A DNA stretch of 64,000 nt from contig NZ_JAZHSB010000001.1 in the NCBI RefSeq assembly GCF_036924715.1, positions 4,951,001 to 5,015,000 on the forward strand, given 5' to 3'. This DNA is from Bradyrhizobium sp. AZCC 1721 (GTDB lineage Bacteria; Pseudomonadota; Alphaproteobacteria; Rhizobiales; Xanthobacteraceae). Positions 55,903-64,000 of the stretch are shown here, piece after piece (the first letter of the stretch is position 1; the number at the start of each line of letters is the position of its first letter). The notes under the pieces were generated by a model. That model searched no databases. It was not told the DNA's origin and worked only from the letters and a program-made list of their open reading frames with translations. The position numbers and the translations under genes are program-made.

Positions 55903-57209
55903 ATTCCGATCGACGCGAAGAAGATGGCGAACACGCCGTCCATCACGATCACGAAGAAGATTCCCTTCACCACCGAGGACGTCGTGTGCTGCCCGAGCGA
56001 TTCAGCGCTGCCCTGCACGGCCAGTCCCTCGACGCAGGCGACGATGCCGATGACAGCCGCCATCACCGGCGCCTTGATGAGACCAACGACGAAATGGTCG
56101 ATCGAGATGGCATCGCGCAGCCGCAGCAGGAAAGCCTCGGGCTCGACCCCGCCATAGAGCCACGCCACCAGCCCGCCGCCGTAAAGCGCCGCCATCGCGC
56201 CGAGGAACGCCAATATCGGCAATGCCAGCACCAGCGCCAGCATCCGCGGCAGGATCAAAACCTCAATCGGATCGAACCCCATGGTGCGCAGCGCGTCGAT
56301 CTCTTCCCGCATCTTCATCGAGCCGAGCTCGGCGGTGTAGGCCGAGCCCGAGCGGCCGGCTACCATGATCGCCACCAGGAGCACGCCGATCTCGCGCAGC
56401 ACCAGCACGCCCAGCATGTCCACCACGAAGATGTCGGCGCCGAATTTGCGGAAATGGAAAATGCCCTGTTGCGAAATGATACAACCAATCAGGAACGTGA
56501 TCAGCACCACGATCGGCACCGCGCGCCAGCACACCTGCTCCAGGTGATGGATGGTCGAGGTCAAGCGGAAGTGGCGGGGACGAATCAGGACACGGGCGGC
56601 CGCGGCGAGCACCGCGCCGAGCATATCGATCAACCCGATCAAAGTGCCGCCGATGCCGGCGACCGCGCGGCCGATCTGCTCCAGCATGCCTGATATCGTC
56701 AGTCGGTCGGTCTCGACGATTGGCTCGGCCTTCACCCGCCGCACCTCGTCGACAAGGCTGGAATAATTGGCCGAAAGCCCGGCGATCTGGGCCTCGACGT
56801 CGCCATGGGTCAGGCTGCGGCGCAGCCGCTCGATCAGCCAGGCGCCAAACGTGTCGAGCTTCGACACCTGCGAGACGTCGATGGAGATGTTGGGCCGGGT
56901 GCCGCTGAGCTTCTCGGCGTCGGCGACCATTCGTTCCAGCACCGGCGCAAAGCGCGCCGTCCAGGAGCCGGCTGCACACAGCGCCAGCCCGTTGCCCCTG
57001 GCTATCCGCTCCAATGTCGGGTCGCCGCTCACCAATGCCCACCCCTCGGCCGATACCGATGCGAATCCCTTGGGTTCCGCACGCCGTATTGCCTTGTCGA
57101 ATCTGTCCCTAACCAGCCATAGTTGGTAGCGGCGGGCAAGCTTGCGGTTCAGAAAATTGCCAGATTTTAAAATGACTTCCGGCCTATCTCGAAAGCTTGC
57201 CGTCAGCAT
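55899..57209 (-). CDS. MlaE-like permease with N-terminal STAS-like domain
   Basis: About 436 residues from the ATG at 57209, which overlaps the divergent dgcA-like start by 38 bases; the true start may lie further in. The N-terminal 150 residues form a STAS-like domain (ISIDVSQVSKLDTFGAWLIERLRRSL). The permease (EQVCWRAVPIVVLITFLIGCIISQQG to VVKGIFFVIVMDGVFAIFFASIGM) has five to six membrane helices and the EFxxLR-like AYTAELGSMKMREEIDAL loop. This fusion is known in alphaproteobacterial Mla permeases. First gene of mlaE-mlaF-mlaD. Confidence 0.85.
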   Translation of the reverse strand: MLTASFRDRPEVILKSGNFLNRKLARRYQLWLVRDRFDKAIRRAEPKGFASVSAEGWALVSGDPTLERIARGNGLALCAAGSWTARFAPVLERMVADAEKLSGTRPNISIDVSQVSKLDTFGAWLIERLRRSLTHGDVEAQIAGLSANYSSLVDEVRRVKAEPIVETDRLTISGMLEQIGRAVAGIGGTLIGLIDMLGAVLAAAARVLIRPRHFRLTSTIHHLEQVCWRAVPIVVLITFLIGCIISQQGIFHFRKFGADIFVVDMLGVLVLREIGVLLVAIMVAGRSGSAYTAELGSMKMREEIDALRTMGFDPIEVLILPRMLALVLALPILAFLGAMAALYGGGLVAWLYGGVEPEAFLLRLRDAISIDHFVVGLIKAPVMAAVIGIVACVEGLAVQGSAESLGQHTTSSVVKGIFFVIVMDGVFAIFFASIGM

Positions 57210-58167
57210 CGAACGCTGGCCCATCGCAGGCGCGTTCACGATCAGCCGCGGCGCCAAAACCGAAGCGGTCACCGTCGTCGCTGCCGTGAGCCACGGGGAC
57301 TGTGCCGGGCGCGGCGAATGCGTGCCCTACCCGCGTTACGGCGAGACGGCGGAAGCGACGCTTGAAGCCCTTAATGCGATGCAGGAACCGCTTGCCAAGG
57401 GACTGGACCGAGCGGCGCTGCAGGCGGCGATGCCGGCCGGCGCCGCCCGTAACGCGCTGGATTGCGCGCTATTAGACTTCGAAGCCAAGAGCTCCGGCCA
57501 ACGAGTCTGGACCCTGCTCGGACGGCCGGCGCCGCGCCCTTGCACCACCGCCTTCACGATTTCGCTGGGCACGCCGGAGGCGATGGCGTCGGCAACGGCC
57601 AGGGCCGCGCATCGGCCGCTCCTAAAGATCAAGCTCGGCGGCGATGGCGATGACGCGCGGATATCAGCGGTTCGCAAGGCGGCTCCCGATTCCGAATTGA
57701 TCGTCGATGCCAACGAAGCCTGGACGGCGGACAATCTCGAATACCACCTCGCCGCCTGCGCCAACGCCGGGGTCACGCTGGTCGAGCAGCCGCTGCCGGC
57801 CGGGCGCGACGAGGCGTTGGCCCGCATCAAGCGCCCGGTCGCGGTCTGCGCCGACGAAAGCGTGCATGACCGCGCCTCGCTCGAAGGCCTGCGCGCGCGC
57901 TATGATGCTGTCAACATCAAGCTCGACAAGACCGGCGGGCTGACGGAGGCGCTCGCGATGGCGGATGCCGCCCAGGCACTCGGCTTCGAGATCATGATCG
58001 GCTGCATGGTCGCGACCTCGCTGGCGATGGCGCCGGCCATGCTGCTCGCGCAGCAGGCGAGATTCGTCGATCTCGATGGCCCCCTGTTGCTGGCGCGCGA
58101 CCGCGACGGCGGCCTGCGCTACGACGGCAGCCTGGTCTATCCGCCGGAAGCCGCCTTGTGGGGCTGA
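57172..58167 (+). CDS. dgcA: dipeptide epimerase / N-acetylglutamate racemase-like (DgcA)
   Basis: 331 residues from the ATG at 57172. Enolase superfamily, muconate lactonizing subgroup: catalytic Lys pair in LLKIKLGGDG, metal ligands in LIVDANEAW, VTLVEQPL and AVCADESV, and VNIKLDKTGG. Short, with the DgcA/dipeptide epimerase pattern GECVPYPRYGET. It may epimerise L-Ala-D/L-Glu from peptidoglycan or racemise N-acetylglutamate. Its DUF1611 partner DgcN is not adjacent. It overlaps the convergent MFS gene by 31 bases and the mlaE start divergently. Confidence 0.8.
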   Translation: MTSGLSRKLAVSIERWPIAGAFTISRGAKTEAVTVVAAVSHGDCAGRGECVPYPRYGETAEATLEALNAMQEPLAKGLDRAALQAAMPAGAARNALDCALLDFEAKSSGQRVWTLLGRPAPRPCTTAFTISLGTPEAMASATARAAHRPLLKIKLGGDGDDARISAVRKAAPDSELIVDANEAWTADNLEYHLAACANAGVTLVEQPLPAGRDEALARIKRPVAVCADESVHDRASLEGLRARYDAVNIKLDKTGGLTEALAMADAAQALGFEIMIGCMVATSLAMAPAMLLAQQARFVDLDGPLLLARDRDGGLRYDGSLVYPPEAALWG

Positions 58168-59336
58168 TGCGCGAGCCGGTCCCGCGCGAGCCAGACCACC
58201 AGCCCGCCGAGAGCGGCCATCGCCGCCATCACGTAATAGATGCCTTGTCCCCAGGTCTCGTAGATCGTGCCTGACGCGACCGAGGCGAGGCCGGCGACGA
58301 TGCCGCCGCAGGCGGCCAGATAGCCCTGTGCGCGCGCCATCACGTGGCCGGGCACGTGATGCAGCATCAATCCCATGATGCCGACCTGCGTCAGCCCGAA
58401 ACTCAGCGCATGCGCGAGCTGGACGATCGCAAGGACAGCGAGCGGTAGGTCCTGCGCCGTCAACACCCAGCGCGCGGCCGCGCTCAGCGCCGCGATCACC
58501 ACCAGCATCGACGGCTGCAGGGTGAACCGCGGCGACAGCGCGAACAGCACGATCTCGGCGATCACGCCGAGCACCCACAGAACCGCAATTGTCAGCCCGT
58601 CGAACCCCGCTTGATGCCAGGCAATCGACGCGAAAATGTAATAGGCGGCATGGCTGCCTTGGATCAGCGCCGACGCCACGATGATCGCGAGAAAGCCGCC
58701 GTCGCGCAGCAATGCGCTCGCGCCCCCGGTGACCGGGCGGGCGCTCTTGACGTCGTCCAGTGGCTGCAACGCGAGGCTGGCGAGCGCCCCGAGCGCCGCC
58801 GAGCCGGCGATGATCCAGATCACGTTTCGGGCGGCGATGAGGTCGAGCAACATTCCGCAGACCAGCGCGCCCAAGACGAAGGCGGCGGAGCCCCACAGCC
58901 GCAACGGCCCATAGTTGAGGCCGTAGCGCTTCACTCCCCGTAACGCATAGGCATCCGTGAGCGGCACCATAGGTGTCCACAGGCAGCAGGTCAGCGCGTA
59001 GATCAAGAACACCAGCACCGGCAAATGCTGGGTGCCCAGCACGAAAAAGCCCAAAGCGGTGGCGAAGGCGGTCAAGATGATGCCGCCGCGCAAGGCCTGC
59101 CACCGTTCCGCAAGGCCCGTCACCACCGGAAGGGCGGTAAATCGGCTCACCGGCGGCACGGCCGTGATCAGCCCTATCCAAAACGCATCGATCCCGACTG
59201 CCTTCAACCATACCGTGAAAAACGGCAGATGGGTGCCGGTCATGCCGAACAGCGTGCCGTAAAACAGCGCCACCCGGGTCGCGAATCGCTTCGATGCACC
59301 TTGAGAAGCGATGGGGATTTGTGATTCGCTTGGCAT
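58137..59336 (-). CDS. MFS transporter of the phenylpropionate permease group
   Basis: 399 residues from the ATG at 59336. Twelve helices with MFS_1-like (HcaT-type) features: FYGTLFGMTGTHLPFFTVWLKAVGID, TDAYALRGVKRYGLNYGPLRLWGSAAFVLG. Substrate may be an aromatic acid or peptide-derived compound. It ends convergently with dgcA, overlapping by 31 bases. Confidence 0.8.
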   Translation of the reverse strand: MPSESQIPIASQGASKRFATRVALFYGTLFGMTGTHLPFFTVWLKAVGIDAFWIGLITAVPPVSRFTALPVVTGLAERWQALRGGIILTAFATALGFFVLGTQHLPVLVFLIYALTCCLWTPMVPLTDAYALRGVKRYGLNYGPLRLWGSAAFVLGALVCGMLLDLIAARNVIWIIAGSAALGALASLALQPLDDVKSARPVTGGASALLRDGGFLAIIVASALIQGSHAAYYIFASIAWHQAGFDGLTIAVLWVLGVIAEIVLFALSPRFTLQPSMLVVIAALSAAARWVLTAQDLPLAVLAIVQLAHALSFGLTQVGIMGLMLHHVPGHVMARAQGYLAACGGIVAGLASVASGTIYETWGQGIYYVMAAMAALGGLVVWLARDRLAHQPHKAASGG

Positions 59337-59412
59337 CAATTCAATTGCGATTCGGTCAATATCGTGTTGTTTCGTTATCGCAATGCGCGCCGATTTGCGC
59401 GAAGAGTTTGAC

Positions 59413-60720
59413 ATGGCCGACGAAGCATTCGCCCTCTCGCCGATCTCAGCACGCGCCGCGCTGCCGAGCGAGGAGGACTATGCTGCAATCGCCGAAGCCT
59501 TCATGGAGACTTCGCGAGGCCGCTGGTTCCTGACCGAATACGCCAAGCGCAACCGCAATGCCGACACCCGCATGGTGCTGGACGCGGTGGCGCGGATCGA
59601 GCAAAGCCTCACCGCCCAGCGCGAAGAGACCCTTCAGCGGGAAGCAAACCTCCAGCGGGAGGAAGGCCTTTCGGCGCAGCAGGCGGCCGAGGCCGTCGCA
59701 GCGGCTGCCGCGGCGCAAGAGCGCCTGACCGAGGCGCTAGCCGCCATCCGCGGCGCCGTCGAGGCGGCCGAGGAATCCGCGGTCGAGGCGCTCGACAGCC
59801 TCGCGCTGGAGCAGCGACTGGCCCCGGTCCGCAAGGGCGCGCGGGTGCTGCGCGAAATCGCCTGGCGGTTACGGGAAATCGGCAATGACGGGCGAATTTG
59901 CGACCTGATCGATTCGCAGGTCACCGTCATCGAAAAGGGCACCGAACAGTTCTCATCCGAGGAGGCGCGAGCAGCGCTGCGTGCGGCCTTCGCCGCCCTC
60001 CAGGGCCGGCTTGTGGAATTCGGGGACGACGACCAGTCGCCAGCGCCGGCTGCCGAGTCCGAGGCGGCGGCGCCTTCCCCGACCGCGCAGGAAATGCCGC
60101 CGGCGGCGGAGACAGCCTTCGCGCAGGAAGCACCGGAAACTGCCGAGACGCCGTTCGCTTCGATGGCCGCATCCGCAGAAGCCGTGCTAACGCAAGCGGA
60201 AACGGCGCTGGCTGCCGAAAGCGCCACGGCTCAAGAGGCCTCGGTCCAAGATACCTCTGTGCAAGACACGACCGTCCAGCACGCGGCCGCCCAAGATGCT
60301 GCTGCCCAAGACGCAGCTGCCCAAGACAACTCCGTCCAGAACGCCGACGCCCAAGACGCTGATGCGCAAGACGAGGCGCTCCTCGACATGATCGCGATGG
60401 AGATGGGCGCACCGGATCCGATCAGCGACGAGGAGATCGCCGAAGCGATAGCCGAGCAGGTCCGCTTGGCGGAGCCTCCCAAGATCGTCGCCGAAGCGCG
60501 CGAACCGGTCGCCACACCGTCGCCGCCGCCGGTCCAACAGACGATTCAGCCGCCTCCGCCGCCCGCTGCCGCACCGGCACCCGTCGCGGCAGTAGAAGTG
60601 TCGCTCGGCTCGACCCTCATCGCGAGCGGCATACTGCGAAAGCCGGTCACGGCGCCCAACGACCCGCTGGCGCCGATCCGGCGCATGAGCCAGGCCGAGA
60701 AGATCGCGTTCTTTTCGTAA
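59413..60720 (+). CDS. unknown protein with coiled coil and AQD pentapeptide repeats
   Basis: 435 residues from the ATG at 59413. N-terminal helical region (SRGRWFLTEYAKRNRNADTR), a long heptad-like stretch (about 65-150), then an acidic Ala/Glu/Pro-rich linker with nine AQD/VQD units (about 273-320). The C-terminus is GSTLIASGILRKP and PIRRMSQAEKIAFFS. I do not recognise a family. It lacks a signal peptide, so it is probably cytoplasmic. Adjacent to the MFS gene, divergent. Confidence 0.65.
   Translation: MADEAFALSPISARAALPSEEDYAAIAEAFMETSRGRWFLTEYAKRNRNADTRMVLDAVARIEQSLTAQREETLQREANLQREEGLSAQQAAEAVAAAAAAQERLTEALAAIRGAVEAAEESAVEALDSLALEQRLAPVRKGARVLREIAWRLREIGNDGRICDLIDSQVTVIEKGTEQFSSEEARAALRAAFAALQGRLVEFGDDDQSPAPAAESEAAAPSPTAQEMPPAAETAFAQEAPETAETPFASMAASAEAVLTQAETALAAESATAQEASVQDTSVQDTTVQHAAAQDAAAQDAAAQDNSVQNADAQDADAQDEALLDMIAMEMGAPDPISDEEIAEAIAEQVRLAEPPKIVAEAREPVATPSPPPVQQTIQPPPPPAAAPAPVAAVEVSLGSTLIASGILRKPVTAPNDPLAPIRRMSQAEKIAFFS
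60225..60375 (+). repeat. pentapeptide (AQDxx) coding repeat
   Basis: Tandem 15-base units such as GCCCAAGACGCAGCT encode AQDAA, AQDNS and VQDTS variants, about nine in a row. Length polymorphism is likely. Confidence 0.6.
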
Positions 60721-60871
60721 GAGCTCTGCGCCGCCGCCTGGAAACCGCGCCGGCTTCCATGACGCGTCCGCAGCAAAGTGGGGCACCAGATCGCCCGGAC
60801 GTCCCTAACAGAAAAAGGAGCGAGATGACGATTCGAAGAAAAGCCATCTCGCTCTAGTAGGCAGGGAGGAG

Positions 60872-61435
60872 CTACGCGCTTCGGGTGGTAGGCTGCCACG
60901 CATAAGCCAACCACCCGATGCCATGGGAAATCAGATCGACGCCGAGCAGCAATCCGAGGACCCACAGGCCGGTCATCGGAAATCCAGTCAGAATGATGAG
61001 GCCAGCCACTATGCCGAACGCGCCGGATAGCAGCATGATCCAGCCCGCCTCTCGCCAATGGCTGATGCTGATCAGGATGCGGACGAAACCGGAAATCACC
61101 AACACCAGGCCCAGGACGTAGGTGAGAATCAAGGCGCTCGCGACCGGCTGACCAACCAGCACGACGCCAAAGGCGATGTACAGGATGCCGAGAAGCATCT
61201 GCCATACGAAACCTCCCCATCCCTTGGTCCAGAATGCATGGACGATCTCGAAGGCGCCGGCGACGATCGAAACCCAGCCGATGAAGATGGTGCTGATCAC
61301 GGTGACGAGCATGACGTCGCCAAGAATCAGGAAGCCGGCCAGGATCAAGGCGAGTCCAAGCAGAACACAGATCCAGAACGGCGGCGCAGGCAGGTTGGTG
61401 ACGCCCATCGGCGAGCTGTTGTCAATTGTGGTCAT
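60872..61435 (-). CDS. HdeD-like membrane protein (DUF308)
   Basis: 187 residues with six hydrophobic helices, paired as in HdeD: PPFWICVLLGLALILAGFLILG, STIFIGWVSIVAGAFEIVHAF, GWGGFVWQMLLGILYIAFGVVL, ALILTYVLGLVLVISGFVRI, WIMLLSGAFGIVAGLIIL and GLWVLGLLLGVDLISHG. HdeD proteins protect against acid at high cell density in enterics; the role here is unknown. Rightmost gene of a convergent pair with the unknown gene. Confidence 0.85.
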   Translation of the reverse strand: MTTIDNSSPMGVTNLPAPPFWICVLLGLALILAGFLILGDVMLVTVISTIFIGWVSIVAGAFEIVHAFWTKGWGGFVWQMLLGILYIAFGVVLVGQPVASALILTYVLGLVLVISGFVRILISISHWREAGWIMLLSGAFGIVAGLIILTGFPMTGLWVLGLLLGVDLISHGIGWLAYAWQPTTRSA

Positions 61436-61484
61436 GGCAGTCTCCTCACTTCACGTCTCATCGCACCCTCGAGCAGCGTGGCCA

Positions 61485-61820
61485 TCACCGCCATCGCCAG
61501 CCGCAGACGCGACGGCCGCGGTGCCACCAACAGACCCAACGGCGGCGCCGACGACGATGCCAGTGATGAGGGCGACGCGACGGCCGCGTGGGCGGCCGTC
61601 CAGGCGGTCGTCGCGGTGGCCGTCCAGCCGGTGATCCAGGCGGCCGCGTGCCAGGGCCTTGAGTCTCGAGCTTGAAATCTCCGGCGTCCTTTCCAGGATC
61701 CTTCTGCACCGCGAACGGCGCCGCCTCGGCCATGCCTGGTGGCAGGCTTGTGGCCAGGCCGATGGTCACGGTACCGCACACCAGAGTCCGCAGCGCAGTG
61801 CGACGGTCGATTGCATCCAT
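61485..61820 (-). CDS. small secreted Arg/Pro-rich protein, Tat signal
   Basis: 111 residues. The N-terminus (IDRRTALRTLVCGTVTIGLA) has a Tat-like double Arg before a hydrophobic stretch, cleavage near AEA. The mature protein is Pro/Arg-rich (GRPPRRPPGRPPTRP), then His/Arg/Trp-rich, ending WVCWWHRGRRVCGWRWR with two Cys. AAGGAG lies 8 bases before the ATG. This type of protein is common in Bradyrhizobium but has no known role. It lies 49 bases before the HdeD-like gene. Confidence 0.7.
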   Translation of the reverse strand: MDAIDRRTALRTLVCGTVTIGLATSLPPGMAEAAPFAVQKDPGKDAGDFKLETQGPGTRPPGSPAGRPPRRPPGRPPTRPSRRPHHWHRRRRRRWVCWWHRGRRVCGWRWR

Positions 61821-61868
61821 TGTTGTTCTCCTTCTTGGGACGCCCCTTTCCTCGCATGCTCGTGCTGA

Positions 61869-63518
61869 TCAGCCGGACCTCAATCGGTTACCGGGCGCAT
61901 CACTTGGTATCTCGCCCGGCAGGTAATTTGGAAGCCGGCCCGCCGGGATGATCGCCAACAGCGCAAGACCGGCCATGATCAGCAGTCCGATCTTCAGGGC
62001 ACGCAGCCGCGCTTCGGTATTCACGCGCACCGCTTCCTCGACCTGCTGCGGCGTCGCGGTCGTTCCTTCCATCACGCTCCGCAGCCGGTCGTTGCTGACG
62101 AAGGTGATGTTGTCGAGATCGACTTGGCTCTGGATCTCCTTCGGCAGCTCGGGGCTGGCCGCGATGCTGCTGAGCGCGATCGCACTCAACAGACCGACCA
62201 GAAGTGCACCCGCCACCGCCGTTCCAACCGCAGCGGCAAGATTTTGCGTGGTGCCGCGCAGCGACCCGACGTCGCCTGCGAGTTCCTTGGGCGAGGCGGT
62301 GACCAGCACGTTGAACAACAGCGTCACCAGCGAACCCTGCCCGATCCCGAACAGAACCAGGCCGATCAGCACAGGAACCTCGCTCCAGTCGTTGCGCACG
62401 ACAATGGCCAACCACACCAGACCAACCGTACACAGCAGGAAGCCGGAGCGGCCGATCTGCCGCGGCGTAAGCCGGTCGTAGACATTGACGATAAGCATCG
62501 CCGTGAAGAACACCGTCAGATTGAACGGCATCATCGCAATCGCAGTCGCAAGCGGCGAGCGGCCCTGCACGATCTGAATGTACAACGGCACTGAGAAATT
62601 GAGCGCCGCCTCCAGCGCGACCACGGCAAACAGCGCATAGACCGCACAGCGCTCTTCCGGCGAGTCGATCACCTCGAGCGCCAATAGCGGGGTCTTCCCG
62701 GCGGCCTGACGCCGATGCGTCCACATCAGGAATGCCTGCCCGAGCACCACGCCGAGAACGATCATGATCGGCGCCGGCGAAAGGCCAAGCAGGTCGAACG
62801 GCGCATTGGCGGTGGCCAGCGCCAGCCCCCATCCGTTTAGATTGTTGAAGCCGAAACTGATGAGCACGATCGCCGATGCCGCCAGAACCACACCGAAGAA
62901 ATCGATATGCACATCCGGGCGGCCATAGTCTCGCTTGAGACGGAAACTCAGGAGGAACACAATCGCGGAAACCGCGATTAGGATACCGAATGCCGGGCGC
63001 CAGCCGATATAGGTGCCGAGCACGCCGCCGATGACGAACGCCAGCACGCCGGCCGCCGCGCGCGCGGAGCCGAGCGCACCCACCGCCGTCGCCTGCTGCC
63101 TTCCCGTGTAATTCTCGGCAATCAGCGCCACCAGCGACGGCACGATCACGGCGCCGGCCGCACCGCAGAGCGCTTGCGCTGTGATCATCAACGTCGCCGT
63201 GGGGCTGAATGTCATCAGTATCTGCGACGCGCAGAACAGGATGACGGCGAAGCGGAACACCTGCAACGCGCCGAACCGCTGCGCGAGCTTTGCGCCGAGC
63301 ATCACGAAACCGGCCACCAGCATGGAATAGGCCACGATGCCGGTCGCAACAGTCGTCGGCGGGACGCCAAAACTCTTCACCATCCCGCCGAGCGCTACTG
63401 GTAGCGAGGCGACGTTGTAGGACATGATCATCTGGCCGAGCGCGATGGCGATCATCGGTACCCATGACTCCCGCGCACCTTCCCGGATTGCTCCGATCGA
63501 CATCGAGTGCGTCGCCAT
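61869..63518 (-). CDS. DHA2-type MFS transporter (14 helices)
   Basis: About 549 residues from the ATG at 63518 with GGGAGG upstream. Drug:H+ antiporter-2 pattern: IAIALGQMIMSYNVASLPVAL, LVAGFVMLGAKLAQRFGALQVFRFAV, AQALCGAAGAVIVPSLVALIAENYTGRQQATAVGALGSARAAAGVLAFVIGGVLG. Fourteen hydrophobic stretches; a loop near the C-terminus (VDLDNITFVSNDRLRSVMEG) is characteristic. It may export toxic compounds. Downstream of the glutaminase gene on the same strand. Confidence 0.85.
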   Translation of the reverse strand: MATHSMSIGAIREGARESWVPMIAIALGQMIMSYNVASLPVALGGMVKSFGVPPTTVATGIVAYSMLVAGFVMLGAKLAQRFGALQVFRFAVILFCASQILMTFSPTATLMITAQALCGAAGAVIVPSLVALIAENYTGRQQATAVGALGSARAAAGVLAFVIGGVLGTYIGWRPAFGILIAVSAIVFLLSFRLKRDYGRPDVHIDFFGVVLAASAIVLISFGFNNLNGWGLALATANAPFDLLGLSPAPIMIVLGVVLGQAFLMWTHRRQAAGKTPLLALEVIDSPEERCAVYALFAVVALEAALNFSVPLYIQIVQGRSPLATAIAMMPFNLTVFFTAMLIVNVYDRLTPRQIGRSGFLLCTVGLVWLAIVVRNDWSEVPVLIGLVLFGIGQGSLVTLLFNVLVTASPKELAGDVGSLRGTTQNLAAAVGTAVAGALLVGLLSAIALSSIAASPELPKEIQSQVDLDNITFVSNDRLRSVMEGTTATPQQVEEAVRVNTEARLRALKIGLLIMAGLALLAIIPAGRLPNYLPGEIPSDAPGNRLRSG

Positions 63519-63591
63519 GGTGTCCTCCCGAGCGGCTCGGTTCCGGATCGATCGAGCTATCGGCTCGATCAATCCACTCTTTGCATCTGCT

Positions 63592-64000
63592 TCAGTTTTC
63601 CGGTTGCGATACGAACAGATCCATTCCCAGCCGCTGCGACAGGAATTTTGCCGCGAACTGCCCCTTCACGCTGTTGCCGGCCGCGTCGAGCGGCGGCGCG
63701 AAGGTACCGAAGCCGCCCTTGCCGGGAGAGACCGCGACGATGCCGCCGCCGATCCCGCTCTTGCCCGGCAGGCCGATGTCGTAGAGCCAGTCGCCCGACG
63801 TCTCGTATAGGCCAGCAGTGATCATCACGGTGAGCACGTAGTGGCAGACCGCAGCATCCACTACGCGCTGCCGGGTGACCGGATTGACGCCGCCGTCCGC
63901 CAGCGTCGCGCCCATGACCGCCAGATCGCGCGCACTCACATTCAGCGAGCATTGTTTGGTATAGAGATCGGTTGCCTGCTTGGCGTCGCAATAGATGCGG
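63592..64000 (-). CDS. glsA: glutaminase, C-terminal part (gene continues beyond the window)
   Basis: The frame is open to the window end: IYCDAKQATDLYTKQCSLNVSARDLAVMGATLADGGVNP, then CHYVLTVMITAGLYETSGDWLYDIGLPGKSGIGGGIVAVSPGKGG, the serine-dependent glutaminase (GlsA) pattern with the GKSGIGG loop. It hydrolyses glutamine to glutamate and ammonia, and in enterics contributes to acid resistance. The N-terminal catalytic Ser-Lys motif lies outside the window. Stop codon 73 bases upstream of the DHA2 transporter gene; the two may be co-transcribed. Confidence 0.9.
   Translation of the reverse strand, partial: RIYCDAKQATDLYTKQCSLNVSARDLAVMGATLADGGVNPVTRQRVVDAAVCHYVLTVMITAGLYETSGDWLYDIGLPGKSGIGGGIVAVSPGKGGFGTFAPPLDAAGNSVKGQFAAKFLSQRLGMDLFVSQPEN

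Noticed and set aside
57172-58167. A complete DgcN-DgcA pair
   Set aside because: No DUF1611-type partner gene lies next to the epimerase.

Overview
The window looks like the chromosome of an alphaproteobacterium of the order Hyphomicrobiales, most likely Bradyrhizobium or a close Nitrobacteraceae relative. The evidence is high GC content, the alphaproteobacterial flagellar regulators FliX, FlaF and FlbT, CtrA-type boxes (TTAA-N7-TTAA), tandem DUF1127/autotransporter genes, a very large helical protein resembling the rhizobial growth pole ring protein, and palindromic intergenic repeats of a kind common in Bradyrhizobium. This assignment is from pattern recognition, not a database search.

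Layout. 0-6.6 kb: a broken AmmeMemoRadiSam-type radical SAM gene, an Mth938-like gene and a secreted C13-type cysteine peptidase; a hybrid sensor kinase with an ethylene-receptor-like membrane domain; a PRC-barrel protein; small hypothetical genes; an SspB-like protein carrying a signal peptide. 6.6-10.2 kb: a DehI-like protein, a 2-keto-4-pentenoate hydratase-like enzyme, DksA, and a divergent NAD(P)-binding oxidoreductase/HxlR regulator pair. 10.2-20.9 kb: a flagellar block with fliX divergent from flgI-flgJ-flgN-like-flaG-like, then flaF, a flagellin remnant, a frameshifted flbT, and flgE-flgK-flgL behind a near-consensus sigma-54 promoter. 21-27 kb: MsrB, an FAD amine oxidase-like protein, a SixA-like phosphatase, a universal stress protein, a Bcr/CflA-type transporter and a LuxR regulator.

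27-34.2 kb is a tandem duplication of a module (DUF1127 gene, terminator, about 1030-residue autotransporter). The barrels are nearly identical but the passengers have diverged, and one DUF1127 copy is truncated. 34.3-47.4 kb: a MocR-type regulator with direct-repeat operators, a YdcF protein, an MHYT-PAS-GGDEF-EAL protein, a DUF892 ferritin-like protein, a flippase-like membrane protein, an SGNH hydrolase, a DUF2147 protein, a ferredoxin-NADP reductase, a thioesterase, a 2Fe-2S ferredoxin and an Hpt protein.

47.7-53.1 kb is a 5.4-kb gene for an about 1800-residue helical membrane-anchored protein with 44-residue repeats. It is broken by one extra base and preceded by a perfect CtrA-type palindrome. 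53.3-64 kb: a VapBC-like toxin-antitoxin pair, an Mla-type lipid transport operon (permease-ATPase-MCE protein), a DgcA-like epimerase, an MFS transporter, an unknown protein with pentapeptide repeats, an HdeD-like protein, a small Arg/Pro-rich secreted protein, a DHA2-type transporter and the 3' end of a glutaminase gene.

Three loci (amrS, flbT and the giant gene) are split by single-base changes, so a sequencing or assembly error should be excluded before calling them decayed. The strongest themes are CtrA-type boxes shared by flagellar genes and the giant gene, the duplicated autotransporter module, and several proteins with familiar folds in unfamiliar settings.
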